A stretch of DNA of 64,000 nt from an uncultured Oscillospiraceae bacterium (GCA_900542575.1 UQOE01000002.1:1-64000), one strand, 5' to 3'. Shown: positions 8,433 through 17,083, numbered from the stretch's first letter. The notes: generated by a model not told the origin, from the letters alone. Made by a program: numbers and translations.

Positions 8433-9152
8433 ATGAAAGCTTCCATCCGCAAATTTTTCTGCCTTCTTCTGACAATGGCAGTGCTCGTGCTCAGCCTAGC
8501 AGCCTGCTCGGTGTCCTCCATCCAGCCACAGAAATCCGGAGACCATACCAAAGCCGCTTCCGCTGTGGCAGACAAACCACAGATCACCCGGCAGTCGGCT
8601 GCCGGAGATGTGAGCAATTCCATGCCCTCGGTGCAGGGAGTTGTCATTGACGCCAGTACCAACCAGTTTGTGCTGCAGTCGGAGAGCGGCCGCACGCTCA
8701 CGTTCTCCCGCGGCGGTATGGAGCAGCTTTCCCGCTATGGTCTGGTCAACGGCCGCGCCTATAAAGTTTATTACAAAAAGAAGGGAAGAAGTCTCACGGC
8801 CCGCCGCCTTGTGGACGCCCAGGCCGCCTATAACAACCCGACGGCTCTGGAAGCTGCCGGTTCCGTTCTCTTTGCCGTTCGGAATGCATCGGACCTGGAC
8901 TGGTTTTCCCGCCTCTGCCATTATCCTCTGACGGTAAACGGAACCGAGTACCGCAGCCGGGACGAGCTCCTGGCGGGTGAGACCGTCTCTTCCCTGCTTC
9001 CGGAAGCACTCCGCGCCTCAGTTGAGGGCGTCGACCTCATGCATACGCCGCTGAAAAACAGCACGCTCACCCTGAGCCGCACAGGCCGCGCCCCCTGCAT
9101 GGTTATGCGCTACATCGGCGGACGCTGGTCCGTCACGGAAATTCAGAAATAA
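8433..9152 (+). CDS. hypothetical lipoprotein
   Basis: This 239-residue protein begins with a signal peptide (MKASIRKFFCLLLTMAVLVL) ending in the lipobox LAAC. It is therefore probably lipid-anchored on the outer face of the membrane. The mature part has a linker, then a small domain (about 75-125) that resembles an OB/SH3-type beta fold, and a C-terminal region of unknown kind. The ATG at 8433 follows AAGGAG. No family was recognised. It is transcribed alone and ends at a convergent terminator. Confidence 0.75.
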   Translation: MKASIRKFFCLLLTMAVLVLSLAACSVSSIQPQKSGDHTKAASAVADKPQITRQSAAGDVSNSMPSVQGVVIDASTNQFVLQSESGRTLTFSRGGMEQLSRYGLVNGRAYKVYYKKKGRSLTARRLVDAQAAYNNPTALEAAGSVLFAVRNASDLDWFSRLCHYPLTVNGTEYRSRDELLAGETVSSLLPEALRASVEGVDLMHTPLKNSTLTLSRTGRAPCMVMRYIGGRWSVTEIQK

Positions 9153-9170
9153 TTTTATCTGGAGAACGAA

Positions 9171-9207
9171 AAATACGATCCGCCCGGACAGGCGGATCGT
9201 ATTTTTT
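9171..9207. terminator. bidirectional intrinsic terminator
   Basis: AAATACGATCCGCC and its complement (9171-9184 and 9191-9204) form a perfect stem with a 6-base loop and flanking A/T runs. It separates the convergent lipoprotein and TetR genes. Confidence 0.88.
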
Positions 9208-9775
9208 ACTGTTTTCGGGAGCTCTGGGAGAAGGGATCTGATTTGAGAAGCTGAAACAGCTTCATCTGCAGATCGGCAATTTCGTGATAGTCCTCTTTGC
9301 AGTCCCCGTTTACCCAGTCCCGGAGAACTCCCACAAACCCATAAGTCAGTGCGCGGCGGATCAGCTCGTCGTAGGTCGGAAAGTCCGGGTCCATGTTGTG
9401 GAGAAATTCCCGGTACAGACTGGTGGTTTTCTGGAACTCGCTGTTCGACGGGTCCATGGAAAAGAGCGTCTGGAAAATTTCCCGGTTGGACTTGATATAC
9501 TCAAAAAAGAGGTCTACGAACTCATCAAACGTCTTGTATTCGTTCTGCAGAAACTTGTTGATGATTTCGTCGTTCATCTCCTCAACAATCTCATTGAAGC
9601 AGTCTTCCGGCACAGAATAGTGGTCATAGAAAGCGGAACGACTGATATCAGCTTCTTTGCACAGCATTGTGACCGTCATGTCCTCCAGACGATTCGTATG
9701 CAGAAGACGAATCATGGCACGATGCAGTGCATGCCTGGTCTTGACAATTCGTCGGTCGGTTCCCTTATTCTTCAT
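9206..9775 (-). CDS. TetR/AcrR family transcriptional regulator
   Basis: This 189-residue regulator has an N-terminal helix-turn-helix (about 12-58; LCKEADISRSAFYDHY). The ligand-binding half is helical and ends GVLRDWVNGDCKEDY, similar in layout to regulators of the C-terminal TetR type seen with dihydroxyacetone kinase genes. The ATG at 9775 has GGAGGAG upstream; the start at 9805 is not needed. It is divergent from an aquaporin-like gene, its likely target. A GATGCG-2-CGCATC palindrome (9793-9806) lies in its leader and could be an autoregulatory site. Confidence 0.85.
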   Translation of the reverse strand: MKNKGTDRRIVKTRHALHRAMIRLLHTNRLEDMTVTMLCKEADISRSAFYDHYSVPEDCFNEIVEEMNDEIINKFLQNEYKTFDEFVDLFFEYIKSNREIFQTLFSMDPSNSEFQKTTSLYREFLHNMDPDFPTYDELIRRALTYGFVGVLRDWVNGDCKEDYHEIADLQMKLFQLLKSDPFSQSSRKQ

Positions 9776-9792
9776 ATTTCTCCTCCATAATT

Positions 9793-9806
9793 GATGCGGA
9801 CGCATC
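9793..9806. promoter_or_regulatory. palindrome in the TetR leader, candidate operator
   Basis: GATGCG-GA-CGCATC lies just upstream of the TetR ribosome binding site. It is short and AT-rich repeats also occur nearby (9830-9860), so the exact operator is uncertain. Confidence 0.35.
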
Positions 9807-9998
9807 CCCCTGTACAGAGTCCGATCATCAAAAAATTATATATAATGTAATTATATCGCAATTGAAGCCGGCGAAGTATAATCAATCGATCGGGATATGT
9901 CCAGAAACAGAAAAACGGCCGTACGATATTTTGTCAAATTTCACATTAAAATATGGAATTGCTCTGCAAAAGTATATGCAATTATGTTAAAATACAAT

Positions 9999-10035
9999 AA
10001 AAAGCCAACGAAATTCATCGGCTTTTTCGTTCTCA
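9999..10035 (+). terminator. leader hairpin with T-run before the aquaporin gene
   Basis: AAAAAGCC (9999-10006) pairs with GGCTTTTT (10020-10027), and the right arm provides a T-run. It sits about 50 bases upstream of the channel start codon, so it may be an attenuator, or it may end a short upstream transcript. Confidence 0.5.
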
Positions 10036-10079
10036 TTGGAGTCTGGCTCCTCTGGGTACATCTTGGAAAGGAGAATCAT

Positions 10080-10841
10080 ATGTATTATCTGTCCGAACTT
10101 ATCGGAAGTATCATCTTCCTGGCCGGCGGCTACGCATACGGCGCGCAGACCACACTCAAAGATACTTTCGTAAAGAAGTTCAACGCACTGGAGTGTGCGC
10201 TGGCTTGGGGTGTTTCCCTCGCTCTCGGCATTGCAGTTGCCACCGCAATGGGCGGCCCTGCCGCACTCAACCCGGCCGTTCTGCTCGGCCTCATCATCAC
10301 CGGACAAATTACCGGCATCCAGTTCTGGATGCTCCTGCTCATGGAGTTCCTCGCTGCCGGCATCGCCGTTCTTATTGTCTGGATCTTCTTCTTTGAGAAT
10401 TTCAAAGACACCACCGAAGGTTCCAAGAGAGGAATTTTCGCCGCTTATCCGGTTAAGATGAATATCCCGGTCAACTTCCTTCAGGAGGCCATGGCATCCT
10501 GCATGTTCATCTTTATCCTGTTCCTCGGCCTCAGTCACAATGCCAGCAACCTTGCAGGTCCTATCGGTGCACTCGGCATCAACAGCTCCATCGTCGTAAC
10601 CGTTGCCTGCATTATCTGGATCGCCTTCACCTACAGCAACACCGGTTGGTCCATGAACCCAATGCGTTCGTTCTTCTCCAGCGTCTGGTATGCCATTCTT
10701 CCCATCCAGAACAAAAACGACAAGGTCGACTGGAAATATCAGTCCATCGTCAACATCTGCGGTTCTACCGTCGGTATGATCATCGGTGTTGTTCTCGCAT
10801 GGCTCGTAAAGGGTGCTCTCACCAGAGGCGGCATGCTTTAA
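10080..10841 (+). CDS. MIP/aquaporin-like channel
   Basis: This 253-residue integral membrane protein has about six TM segments and the two half-helix motifs of the aquaporin family: ALNPAVLL (NPA) in the first half and WSMNPMRS (NPM) in the second. The family moves water or small neutral solutes such as glycerol; the alanine-to-methionine change in the second motif makes the solute uncertain. The ATG at 10080 follows GGAAAGGAG. A TetR gene is divergent and a hairpin lies in the leader, so expression is probably controlled. Confidence 0.85.
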   Translation: MYYLSELIGSIIFLAGGYAYGAQTTLKDTFVKKFNALECALAWGVSLALGIAVATAMGGPAALNPAVLLGLIITGQITGIQFWMLLLMEFLAAGIAVLIVWIFFFENFKDTTEGSKRGIFAAYPVKMNIPVNFLQEAMASCMFIFILFLGLSHNASNLAGPIGALGINSSIVVTVACIIWIAFTYSNTGWSMNPMRSFFSSVWYAILPIQNKNDKVDWKYQSIVNICGSTVGMIIGVVLAWLVKGALTRGGML

Positions 10842-10867
10842 TTTTTAAAAATCAGATCAGCATTTTC

Positions 10868-10899
10868 GGATGCACGGTGAGAACCGTGCATCCTTTTTT
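10868..10899 (+). terminator. intrinsic terminator after the aquaporin gene
   Basis: GGATGCACGG and its complement form a stem with a TGAGA loop followed by TTTTTT. Confidence 0.88.
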
Positions 10900-10916
10900 C
10901 ATATCTGTATGGAGAA

Positions 10917-10940
10917 AGCCAGCGTCCTGGGACGCTGGCT
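10917..10940 (-). terminator. hairpin after gdhA
   Basis: AGCCAGCGTCC and GGACGCTGGCT pair around a very short loop downstream of gdhA. The minus-strand tail is only TTTCTCC, so termination may be imperfect. Confidence 0.6.
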
Positions 10941-10965
10941 CAATCTCTCTTTCTCACGGGATTCC

Positions 10966-12315
10966 TTAAAAAATTCCCTGGAGCATCATGGCTTTGGCCA
11001 CCCGCTCAAATCCGGCGATGTTGCCGCCGGCCACCAGATTATATCCGAGTCCATATGTATCCGCCGCAGCTACACTCTCTTCATAAATGCGATTCATGAT
11101 GCGGTGCAGCCAGTGGTCCACCTCTTCAGCAGACCAGGTGAGCCGTTCGCTGTCCTGCGACATCTCGAGGCCGGAGACAGAGACACCGCCCGCGTTCACC
11201 GCTTTGGCCGGCGCCGTGATCATATTTTTCTGCTCCGACAGATAATGCAGTGCCTCCGCCGTCGTCGGCATATTGGCCACCTCAATGTAGTAGCGGGTTC
11301 CGGCCTCGGCAATTGCCTTAGCGGATTCGAGCCCGACGTCATTTTCCACTGCACAGGGCATGACGATATCGACCGGAACTCCCCAGGGTTTCTTACCGGG
11401 ATAAAATGCAACTCCGAACCGATCCGCGTAATCTTTGACCTGATTCCGTCCGGACGCGCGCATTTCCAGCATAGCCTGAAGTTTTTCGGGGGTATTGACG
11501 CCGTCGGGATCGTATATATATCCGTCCGGGCCAGAGAGTGTGACGACCTTCGCACCGCGCTCGGTCGCCTTGGAGCAGACACCCCATGCAACATTGCCGA
11601 AGCCTGAGATGGCAATCGTCTTACCGGCCAGCTCCTCTCCGTCATGATGCAGTACATTTTCCAGATAGTAGACCGCGCCATATCCCGTCGCCTGCGGACG
11701 GATCCGGCTGCCGCCGAAGGAGACATCCTTTCCGGTCAGGACACCGCCCTCAAAATCACCTTTCAGGCGCCGATACTGGCCGAATAAATATCCGATCTCC
11801 CGGGAGCCGACGCCCATGTCGCCGGCCGGGACATCGATATCCGGTCCGATGAACCGATAAAGGGCGTCCATATAGCTCTGGCAGAAATGCATGATCTCGC
11901 GCTCGGACCTTCCGACAGGGTTGAAATCGGCACCGCCTTTTCCGCCTCCCATGGGAAGGCCGGTCAGGCTGTTCTTGAAAGTCTGTTCAAATCCCAGGAA
12001 ATGGAGGATGTCCAGATTGACGTTGGGCTGAAAGCGCAGTCCTCCCTTATACGGACCGATAGCGCCGTTAAACTGGACACGGTATCCGACATTGGTATGC
12101 GGCCTGCCTTCATCGTCCTCCCAGACGACACGGAAGGAAAAGCTGCGTTCCGGTTCGGCCAGCCGCGTCAGGAGATCGGTCTCCTCGTACTCCGGATGCT
12201 CCTCTACAACCGGGGACAGCGAGGTCAATACCTCTCCGACCGCCTGCTGAAATGTCGGCTCAAAGGGGTGAACTTCTTTTGTGTGCTGAATGACTTTGGT
12301 AATATATTCGTTCAT
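10966..12315 (-). CDS. gdhA: NADP-type glutamate dehydrogenase
   Basis: GdhA interconverts 2-oxoglutarate plus ammonium and glutamate. The 449-residue protein has the hexameric GDH signature: KGGLRFQPNVN, then LPMGGGKGG with the catalytic lysine region, PAGDMGVG, and a Rossmann domain opening AISGFGNVAWG. This length fits the biosynthetic, small-subunit type. The ATG at 12315 has GGAGGGAG upstream. Its promoter is bracketed by two inverted repeats sharing GAGTGAG, pointing to specific control, probably by nitrogen state. Confidence 0.95.
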   Translation of the reverse strand: MNEYITKVIQHTKEVHPFEPTFQQAVGEVLTSLSPVVEEHPEYEETDLLTRLAEPERSFSFRVVWEDDEGRPHTNVGYRVQFNGAIGPYKGGLRFQPNVNLDILHFLGFEQTFKNSLTGLPMGGGKGGADFNPVGRSEREIMHFCQSYMDALYRFIGPDIDVPAGDMGVGSREIGYLFGQYRRLKGDFEGGVLTGKDVSFGGSRIRPQATGYGAVYYLENVLHHDGEELAGKTIAISGFGNVAWGVCSKATERGAKVVTLSGPDGYIYDPDGVNTPEKLQAMLEMRASGRNQVKDYADRFGVAFYPGKKPWGVPVDIVMPCAVENDVGLESAKAIAEAGTRYYIEVANMPTTAEALHYLSEQKNMITAPAKAVNAGGVSVSGLEMSQDSERLTWSAEEVDHWLHRIMNRIYEESVAAADTYGLGYNLVAGGNIAGFERVAKAMMLQGIF

Positions 12316-12351
12316 GAGATACTCCCTCCTCATCTGTGATGGATCCGAGGA

Positions 12352-12367
12352 GTGAGTGGCCACTCAC
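12352..12367. promoter_or_regulatory. perfect 16-bp palindrome downstream of the gdhA promoter
   Basis: GTGAGTGG-CCACTCAC (12352-12367) lies between the gdhA -10 element and its ribosome binding site. It shares the half-site GAGTGAG with the repeat at 12412-12449. Confidence 0.65.
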
Positions 12368-12377
12368 CTATTTTTCA

Positions 12378-12411
12378 ATTTCACTATAGGCGCGGGATTT
12401 GAAAAAAGCAA
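12378..12411 (-). promoter_or_regulatory. gdhA promoter
   Basis: On the minus strand, TTGCTT and TATAGT are spaced by 17 bases. The -35 directly abuts the inverted repeat at 12412-12449, a usual position for an activator. Confidence 0.7.
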
Positions 12412-12449
12412 GGAGTGAGCGAAATAATTTAAAAATAGTCGCTCACTCC
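12412..12449. promoter_or_regulatory. 11-16-11 inverted repeat upstream of the gdhA promoter
   Basis: GGAGTGAGCGA (12412-12422) and TCGCTCACTCC (12439-12449) are perfect complements around an AT-rich 16-base centre. The repeat is upstream of the -35 and has no T-run, so it looks like a protein site, not a terminator. Confidence 0.65.
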
Positions 12450-12458
12450 ATATTTTTT

Positions 12459-12494
12459 GTAAAAAACGACGGCCGGCAGAAGCCGGTCGTCGTC
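12459..12494 (-). terminator. intrinsic terminator after thrC
   Basis: On the minus strand a GACGACCGGC...GCCGGCCGTC hairpin is followed by TTTTTT. Confidence 0.85.
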
Positions 12495-12513
12495 TGTAAC
12501 TCAGAAAAGCTGC

Positions 12514-14007
12514 TCAGATTTTGAGAAGATCGTAAACCTGCTGTTCCATGTCTTTGATTTCGCAGACATTGGTAAAACGGACCTTTTTGTCTTTGAGGTT
12601 GGCGAGCTGGGGCGGCACCGTCGTGCCGGTCTGTCTGGAGAGCTCATCTGCCATGTCAAACTCGTCGATATCCGGTGCAGAGCCGTTGAGCGCCGTCAGA
12701 ACCGCTTTCGGGAACTTGTACGGAGAAGCCGTGGAGGCAATGACCGTAGGTGTCTGGTCCCCGGTTTTGGCAGTATAGTCGTTATAGACTGCGACCGCAA
12801 CGCCGGTGTGGGTGTCACAGAGATACTTATCGTCCTCATAGGTAGATTTGATGGTGGCAAACGTCTTGTCGTCATCGGCGAAACCGGCGGCAAAGTTCTC
12901 CCGGATCTTTGCGAAGACCTCGTCGGATACCGTGTACTTGCCGGTCTCGCTCAGCTGCTTCATCCAGGTACGGACCTTTGCGTCATCTTCGCCGTCGAGG
13001 AGGAACAGAAGCCGTTCCAGATTGCTGGAGATGAGGATGTCCATGGACGGGGAAGAAGTGGTATAGAATGCGCGGTTCCGGTCATAGGTGCCGGTCGTGA
13101 GGAAATCTGTGAGGACGTTGTTGGCGTTGGAGGCACAGATAAGTTTGCCGATTGGAACGCCCATACGTTTCGCATAGTACGCGGCAAGAATATTGCCGAA
13201 GTTGCCGGTCGGGACGACGACGTTCATCGCTTCGCCGGGTTTGACCTGGCCATTTTCCATCATGTCCGCGTAGGCGCTGCAGTAATAGACAATCTGCGGT
13301 ACCAGACGGCCCCAGTTGATGGAGTTGGCGGAAGAGAACTGAAGTCCGCCTACAGCCAGCTTGGAGGCTACTTTCCGGTCGGTGAAAATACGCTTTACGC
13401 TGCTCTGCGCGTCGTCAAAATTTCCCTTGATGGCACAGACGCCGACATTGTCGCCCTCCTGGGTGACCATCTGCAGTTTCTGCATGGGGCTGACGCCGTT
13501 GTCCGGATAAAAGACCAGGATGCGGGTCTTCGGAACGTCCTGGAAACCGGCCATTGCGGCCTTTCCGGTGTCGCCGGAGGTGGCAACGAGAATAACAATT
13601 TCCTTGTCAGGAGCCGTCTTTTTGGCAGAAGTGGTCAGCAGATACGGCAGAAGCTGAAGGGCCATATCTTTAAACGCGCAGGTCGGGCCGCGGAACAGTT
13701 CCAGGATATTGGCATGGTCCGTCAGACGGACCGTCGGGGCAACTTTCTCCGAACTGAATTTGCCCGCTTTATAGGCACCGTTGACGCAGTAGTCGATTTC
13801 TTCCGGTGTAAAGTCTGTCAGATACAGAGAGAGGATCTTCTTTGCCCGCTCAATGTAGGACATGGGGATCAGCGACTGGAGATCCTCCAGAGTGACGGTG
13901 GGGATTTCCACCGGGACAAACAGGCCGCCCTCTTCGGAAATGCCTTTGGTGATGGCCTCGGAGGCCTGGACGCGGAGCGTCTTGTCTCGTGTACTGGTGT
14001 AAAGCAT
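12514..14007 (-). CDS. thrC: threonine synthase
   Basis: ThrC converts O-phosphohomoserine to threonine with pyridoxal phosphate. The 497-residue protein is the long form of the family. It has FRGPTCAFKDMALQLLP with the PLP lysine and VATSGDTGKAAMAGF binding the cofactor phosphate. It lies 29 bases downstream of yraN on the same strand and ends at a terminator. Other threonine genes (hom, thrB) are not adjacent. No leader attenuator is visible, so it is probably expressed with the lepB-rbgA-rnhB-yraN run. Confidence 0.95.
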   Translation of the reverse strand: MLYTSTRDKTLRVQASEAITKGISEEGGLFVPVEIPTVTLEDLQSLIPMSYIERAKKILSLYLTDFTPEEIDYCVNGAYKAGKFSSEKVAPTVRLTDHANILELFRGPTCAFKDMALQLLPYLLTTSAKKTAPDKEIVILVATSGDTGKAAMAGFQDVPKTRILVFYPDNGVSPMQKLQMVTQEGDNVGVCAIKGNFDDAQSSVKRIFTDRKVASKLAVGGLQFSSANSINWGRLVPQIVYYCSAYADMMENGQVKPGEAMNVVVPTGNFGNILAAYYAKRMGVPIGKLICASNANNVLTDFLTTGTYDRNRAFYTTSSPSMDILISSNLERLLFLLDGEDDAKVRTWMKQLSETGKYTVSDEVFAKIRENFAAGFADDDKTFATIKSTYEDDKYLCDTHTGVAVAVYNDYTAKTGDQTPTVIASTASPYKFPKAVLTALNGSAPDIDEFDMADELSRQTGTTVPPQLANLKDKKVRFTNVCEIKDMEQQVYDLLKI

Positions 14008-14036
14008 TGATCTTCTCCTTCCAGATTGTATGGCTT

Positions 14037-14402
14037 CTAAAAAATGTTTTTCAGATGTTGGAAACGGATGGGACAGCCTTCCCCGTCAGTATAGACTTCC
14101 ATGCAGTCAAAACGCGGCTGCAGGCGGGCGTCCCGTCTCCCCTGTCCGGCCAGATAATATTCGGCTGTCAGACAGATGCGGTGCTGTTTGCCCCGGTCCA
14201 CCGCCTCGGCGGGAGCCGTGGCGGATCTTCTGGTTCGGGTCTTGACCTCGACAAATACCACTTCCGTCTCTGAAACGGCAATGATGTCGATTTCCCCAAA
14301 CCGGCTGCGGAAATTCCGGGCCCGGATGCGATACCCCTCTGCCTCGAGCACCGCCGAGGCATATTGTTCTCCCAGCGCCCCGACCGTGCGGGAACTGCGC
14401 AA
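14037..14402 (-). CDS. YraN family (UPF0102) nuclease-fold protein
   Basis: This 121-residue protein is of the YraN family, with a PD-(D/E)xK-like core visible as GEIDIIA...VVFVEVKTRT. The biochemical role is unsettled; it resembles Holliday-junction resolvases in fold. It commonly sits beside rnhB, as here. The start is TTG at 14402 with GAGAGGAG upstream, 18 bases after rnhB. Confidence 0.88.
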   Translation of the reverse strand: MRSSRTVGALGEQYASAVLEAEGYRIRARNFRSRFGEIDIIAVSETEVVFVEVKTRTRRSATAPAEAVDRGKQHRICLTAEYYLAGQGRRDARLQPRFDCMEVYTDGEGCPIRFQHLKNIF

Positions 14403-14420
14403 AGGAACTCCTCTCCGGCT

Positions 14421-15080
14421 TCAGCGCTTCGACTCCTCCTGCTGCAGTCTGGCCACATGTTCCTCCAGATTCCGGAGGAAGGTTCTCCGGTGAATGGGGC
14501 TTGGACCATAGTTTGCCAGCATTTGATAGTGGAGCTTCGTGCCATAGCCTTTGTGTTTTTCAAACTGATATTCAGGATACTGCTCTGCCATTTCCAACAT
14601 GTAGCGGTCCCGGCTGACTTTTGCCAGGATGGAAGCCGCCGCCACGGACATGGACCGGGCATCTCCCTTGATGACGGTCTCCGTTGCAATAAGGAGACCG
14701 GGATCTTTGTTGCCGTCCACCAGTGCATAGTCCGGCGGATTGTGCAGGCCCTCTTCGGCCCGCCTCATGGCGAGAAAAGTGGCCTGCAGAATATTCAGCG
14801 TGTCGATTTCCTCCACCGATGCAGAGGCGACACAGTAATCTTCCGCCTGTTCGCGGATGAGGTCAAACAGAATGTCTCGTTTTTTGGGGGTGAGCTTTTT
14901 CGAGTCGTTGAGACCGGGGATATCCAGCCCGTCCGGCAGCACCACGGCCGCCGCATAAACCGGACCCGCCAGAGGTCCCCGTCCCGCTTCGTCAATGCCG
15001 CAGATGATGGAAGCTCCGGCAGCGCGGGCACTTTGCTCCAGTTCGTAGGAAGGAACTGTTTTCGGCTGATTTTTCGCCAT
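14421..15080 (-). CDS. rnhB: ribonuclease HII
   Basis: RNase HII cuts RNA in RNA-DNA hybrids and removes misincorporated ribonucleotides. The protein has ICGIDEAGRGPLAGPV with the catalytic DE pair, DSKKL, and further acidic residues (YALVDGN). I prefer ATG 15080, which follows GCGGGG; an in-frame GTG at 15086 overlaps the rbgA stop and is an alternative. It is part of the lepB-rbgA-rnhB-yraN-thrC run. Confidence 0.93.
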   Translation of the reverse strand: MAKNQPKTVPSYELEQSARAAGASIICGIDEAGRGPLAGPVYAAAVVLPDGLDIPGLNDSKKLTPKKRDILFDLIREQAEDYCVASASVEEIDTLNILQATFLAMRRAEEGLHNPPDYALVDGNKDPGLLIATETVIKGDARSMSVAAASILAKVSRDRYMLEMAEQYPEYQFEKHKGYGTKLHYQMLANYGPSPIHRRTFLRNLEEHVARLQQEESKR

Positions 15081-15082
15081 AT

Positions 15083-15964
15083 TCACACCCCGCTCTGCGG
15101 CCGCTCGAGCGTAATTTTGCCGAGCTTCCCGCCGCGGTACTCGTCGAGCAGCATATTAGCTGCCCGTTCGGTGTCCACTTCGCCGCCGCGGATGAGCATG
15201 CCGCGCCGGCGGCCGATGGTCTCCAGCAGCTCAAATGGCTCCTGCTCACAGTCCCCCGGCTTCAGCCGGTAGCGTTCGGTCAGGCGGTCGGCATAGTCCG
15301 TCCGAAGCACTTCCAGCAGACGGACGGCGATGGTCTCCGGGTCGGTGACCGTTGCCTTGATGGAGCCGATGAACGCCAGGCGGTCCCCGACGGCGGGGTC
15401 CTCAAATTTGGGCCAGAGAACACCCGGGGTGTCCAGCATTTCAATGTTGCTGTTCTTACAGACCACCCACTGGTTGTCCCGCGTAACGCCGGGACGATTG
15501 GCCACTTTCAGGCGGTTCCGACCGCACATTTTATTGATGAATGAGGATTTTCCGGTATTGGGAATGCCCACTACCATAAGACGCAGCGCTTTGCCGGACA
15601 TGCCCTTTTCCTCGTTGACCGCAATGCGGTCCTTCAGGGCTTCGCGGACAACCGGCTCAAACTGATTCAGCCCTTTCCCGCTTTTGCAGTCCACAGCCAG
15701 GCTGTACTGCCCCTGTTCCTGAAACCACCTGCGCCAGGCGCGCGTGGCATTCGGGTCCGCCATGTCGCACTTATTGAGCAGGATAATGCGGGGCTTCCCC
15801 GCGGTCATTGCGTCGAGTTCCGGGTTTCGGCTGCTGGCTGGTACCCGGGCATCTACCAGCTCTACCACGCCATCAACCAACGGCATGGCCTCTTTGATTT
15901 TCCGCCGGGTTTTGGCCATATGGCCGGGAAACCACTGGACGATTTGTTTTTGTGAATCTGGCAT
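15083..15964 (-). CDS. rbgA: ribosome biogenesis GTPase RbgA/YlqF
   Basis: RbgA is a circularly permuted GTPase that acts late in 50S subunit assembly. The 293-residue protein starts with VQWFPGHMAKTRR, then shows the permuted order: LNKCDMAD (G4), GIPNTGKSSFINK (G1) and DTPGVLWPK (G3). The C-terminal domain is of normal length. It follows lepB immediately and overlaps the rnhB start, so the genes are probably co-translated. Confidence 0.95.
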   Translation of the reverse strand: MPDSQKQIVQWFPGHMAKTRRKIKEAMPLVDGVVELVDARVPASSRNPELDAMTAGKPRIILLNKCDMADPNATRAWRRWFQEQGQYSLAVDCKSGKGLNQFEPVVREALKDRIAVNEEKGMSGKALRLMVVGIPNTGKSSFINKMCGRNRLKVANRPGVTRDNQWVVCKNSNIEMLDTPGVLWPKFEDPAVGDRLAFIGSIKATVTDPETIAVRLLEVLRTDYADRLTERYRLKPGDCEQEPFELLETIGRRRGMLIRGGEVDTERAANMLLDEYRGGKLGKITLERPQSGV

Positions 15965-15965
15965 G

Positions 15966-16592
15966 TCAGTCCCCCCGGAAGGTCATATTCTGGAAACCGT
16001 TCTGCGTCCGCGCAAGGGCAGCTTCTCCGAGGATGTAGTCGTTGCGGATAAAGCCCACTTCCGTGAAGCGGGAGTCCAGTGAGTTCTGGCGGTTGTCGCC
16101 CATGCAGAAACAGTACCCCTCCGGGACCTGCATGGGGAAGATCTGGTCTGGCACGGTTGTGGTGGCGTTTTTGATATAGGGCTCGTGGAGCGCTTTGCCG
16201 TCCACATAGACGGTTCCCGTATTGAAGTCGATGTCTATGACCTGACCTTCCGTCGCAATGACGCGCTTGATGATGTTCTCCCCAAAGTCGTTGGGCTGGG
16301 AAATGACGACGATGTCGCCGTATTCCGGCTTCTGCTTCATCTGGCTCAGCATAACCCAGTCCCCCGAATGGAGTGTCGGCTCCATGGAGACGCCGACCAC
16401 GGTGGAGAACCGGTAGAAGAAGGTGAAAAATATGGTAATGATAAGAGCGGCGGCCAGCAGGACACTGACGATGTCAAACCAGACACCAAGACCCCTGCTC
16501 CCCTTTTCCGGATTGGAACGTACCGCCTGTGCATTCTGCACGCGGTCCTGTCCGGGTTCTGCCGCTTCCTGCAGCTTTTGATTCTTGGACAT
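15966..16592 (-). CDS. lepB: type I signal peptidase
   Basis: LepB removes signal peptides from exported proteins. The 208-residue protein has a cytoplasmic N-terminus, one TM segment (about 38-60), the nucleophile GVSMEPTLHSGDW and the general-base lysine in IIKRVIA, followed by GDNRQNSLDSR. This is the compact Gram-positive form with one membrane anchor. It lies between rplS (separated by a terminator) and rbgA. Confidence 0.95.
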   Translation of the reverse strand: MSKNQKLQEAAEPGQDRVQNAQAVRSNPEKGSRGLGVWFDIVSVLLAAALIITIFFTFFYRFSTVVGVSMEPTLHSGDWVMLSQMKQKPEYGDIVVISQPNDFGENIIKRVIATEGQVIDIDFNTGTVYVDGKALHEPYIKNATTTVPDQIFPMQVPEGYCFCMGDNRQNSLDSRFTEVGFIRNDYILGEAALARTQNGFQNMTFRGD

Positions 16593-16692
16593 AGAATGAA
16601 AATCCTCTCGAAAAACAGGATGCCCTCCCGTTTTAAATTGCTCTTTATTTTACACCATTCCCAGACAGATATCCACCCGCAATCCGGGACAG

Positions 16693-16732
16693 AAAAAGAG
16701 CGCACCGCCCAAAGACGATACGCTCTTTCCGA
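16693..16732 (-). terminator. intrinsic terminator after rplS
   Basis: AAAGAGCG and CGCTCTTT pair across an 18-base interior, and on the minus strand a TTTTT tail follows. Confidence 0.7.
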
Positions 16733-16738
16733 TTCCAG

Positions 16739-17083
16739 TTACTGGATGCTGCTCTTAACTTTGGCGGCCTTACCAACGCGGTCGCGGAGATAGAAGAGCT
16801 TCGCACGGCGAACCTTACCGGTGCGGACAACCTTGACGTTCTGTACGTTCGGGCTGTTAACCGGGAAGACACGCTCAACGCCGACACCATAGGCGATACG
16901 GCGGACGGTGAAAGTCTTGGAGACTCCCTCGCCTCTCATGGAGATAACGGTGCCCTCATAGGCCTGCGTTCTCTCACGGTCTCCCTCTTTGATTCGAACG
17001 TCGACACGAACCGTGTCACCGACGTTGAATTCCGGGAAATCTTTCTTTTCCATACCTTCCGTGATGATTTTGAGTGCGTCCAT
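16739..17083 (-). CDS. rplS: 50S ribosomal protein L19
   Basis: L19 sits at the 30S-50S interface. The 114-residue protein has the family core FNVGDTVRVDVRIKEGDRER and the C-terminal RRAKLFYLRDRVGKAAKV. It has a good AGGAGG-type site (AAGGAG). It is transcribed away from trmB, and a terminator separates it from lepB. Length and sequence are typical. Confidence 0.97.
   Translation of the reverse strand: MDALKIITEGMEKKDFPEFNVGDTVRVDVRIKEGDRERTQAYEGTVISMRGEGVSKTFTVRRIAYGVGVERVFPVNSPNVQNVKVVRTGKVRRAKLFYLRDRVGKAAKVKSSIQ

Noticed and set aside
9171..9207. The 9.17 kb hairpin as an operator of the TetR gene
   Set aside because: It lies at the 3' end of two convergent genes with T-runs on both sides, which is a terminator layout.
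16739..17083. A ribosomal-protein leader (autoregulatory RNA) before rplS
   Set aside because: I looked at 17084-17266 for a structured leader on the minus strand and saw no conserved element, only a short AT-containing spacer.
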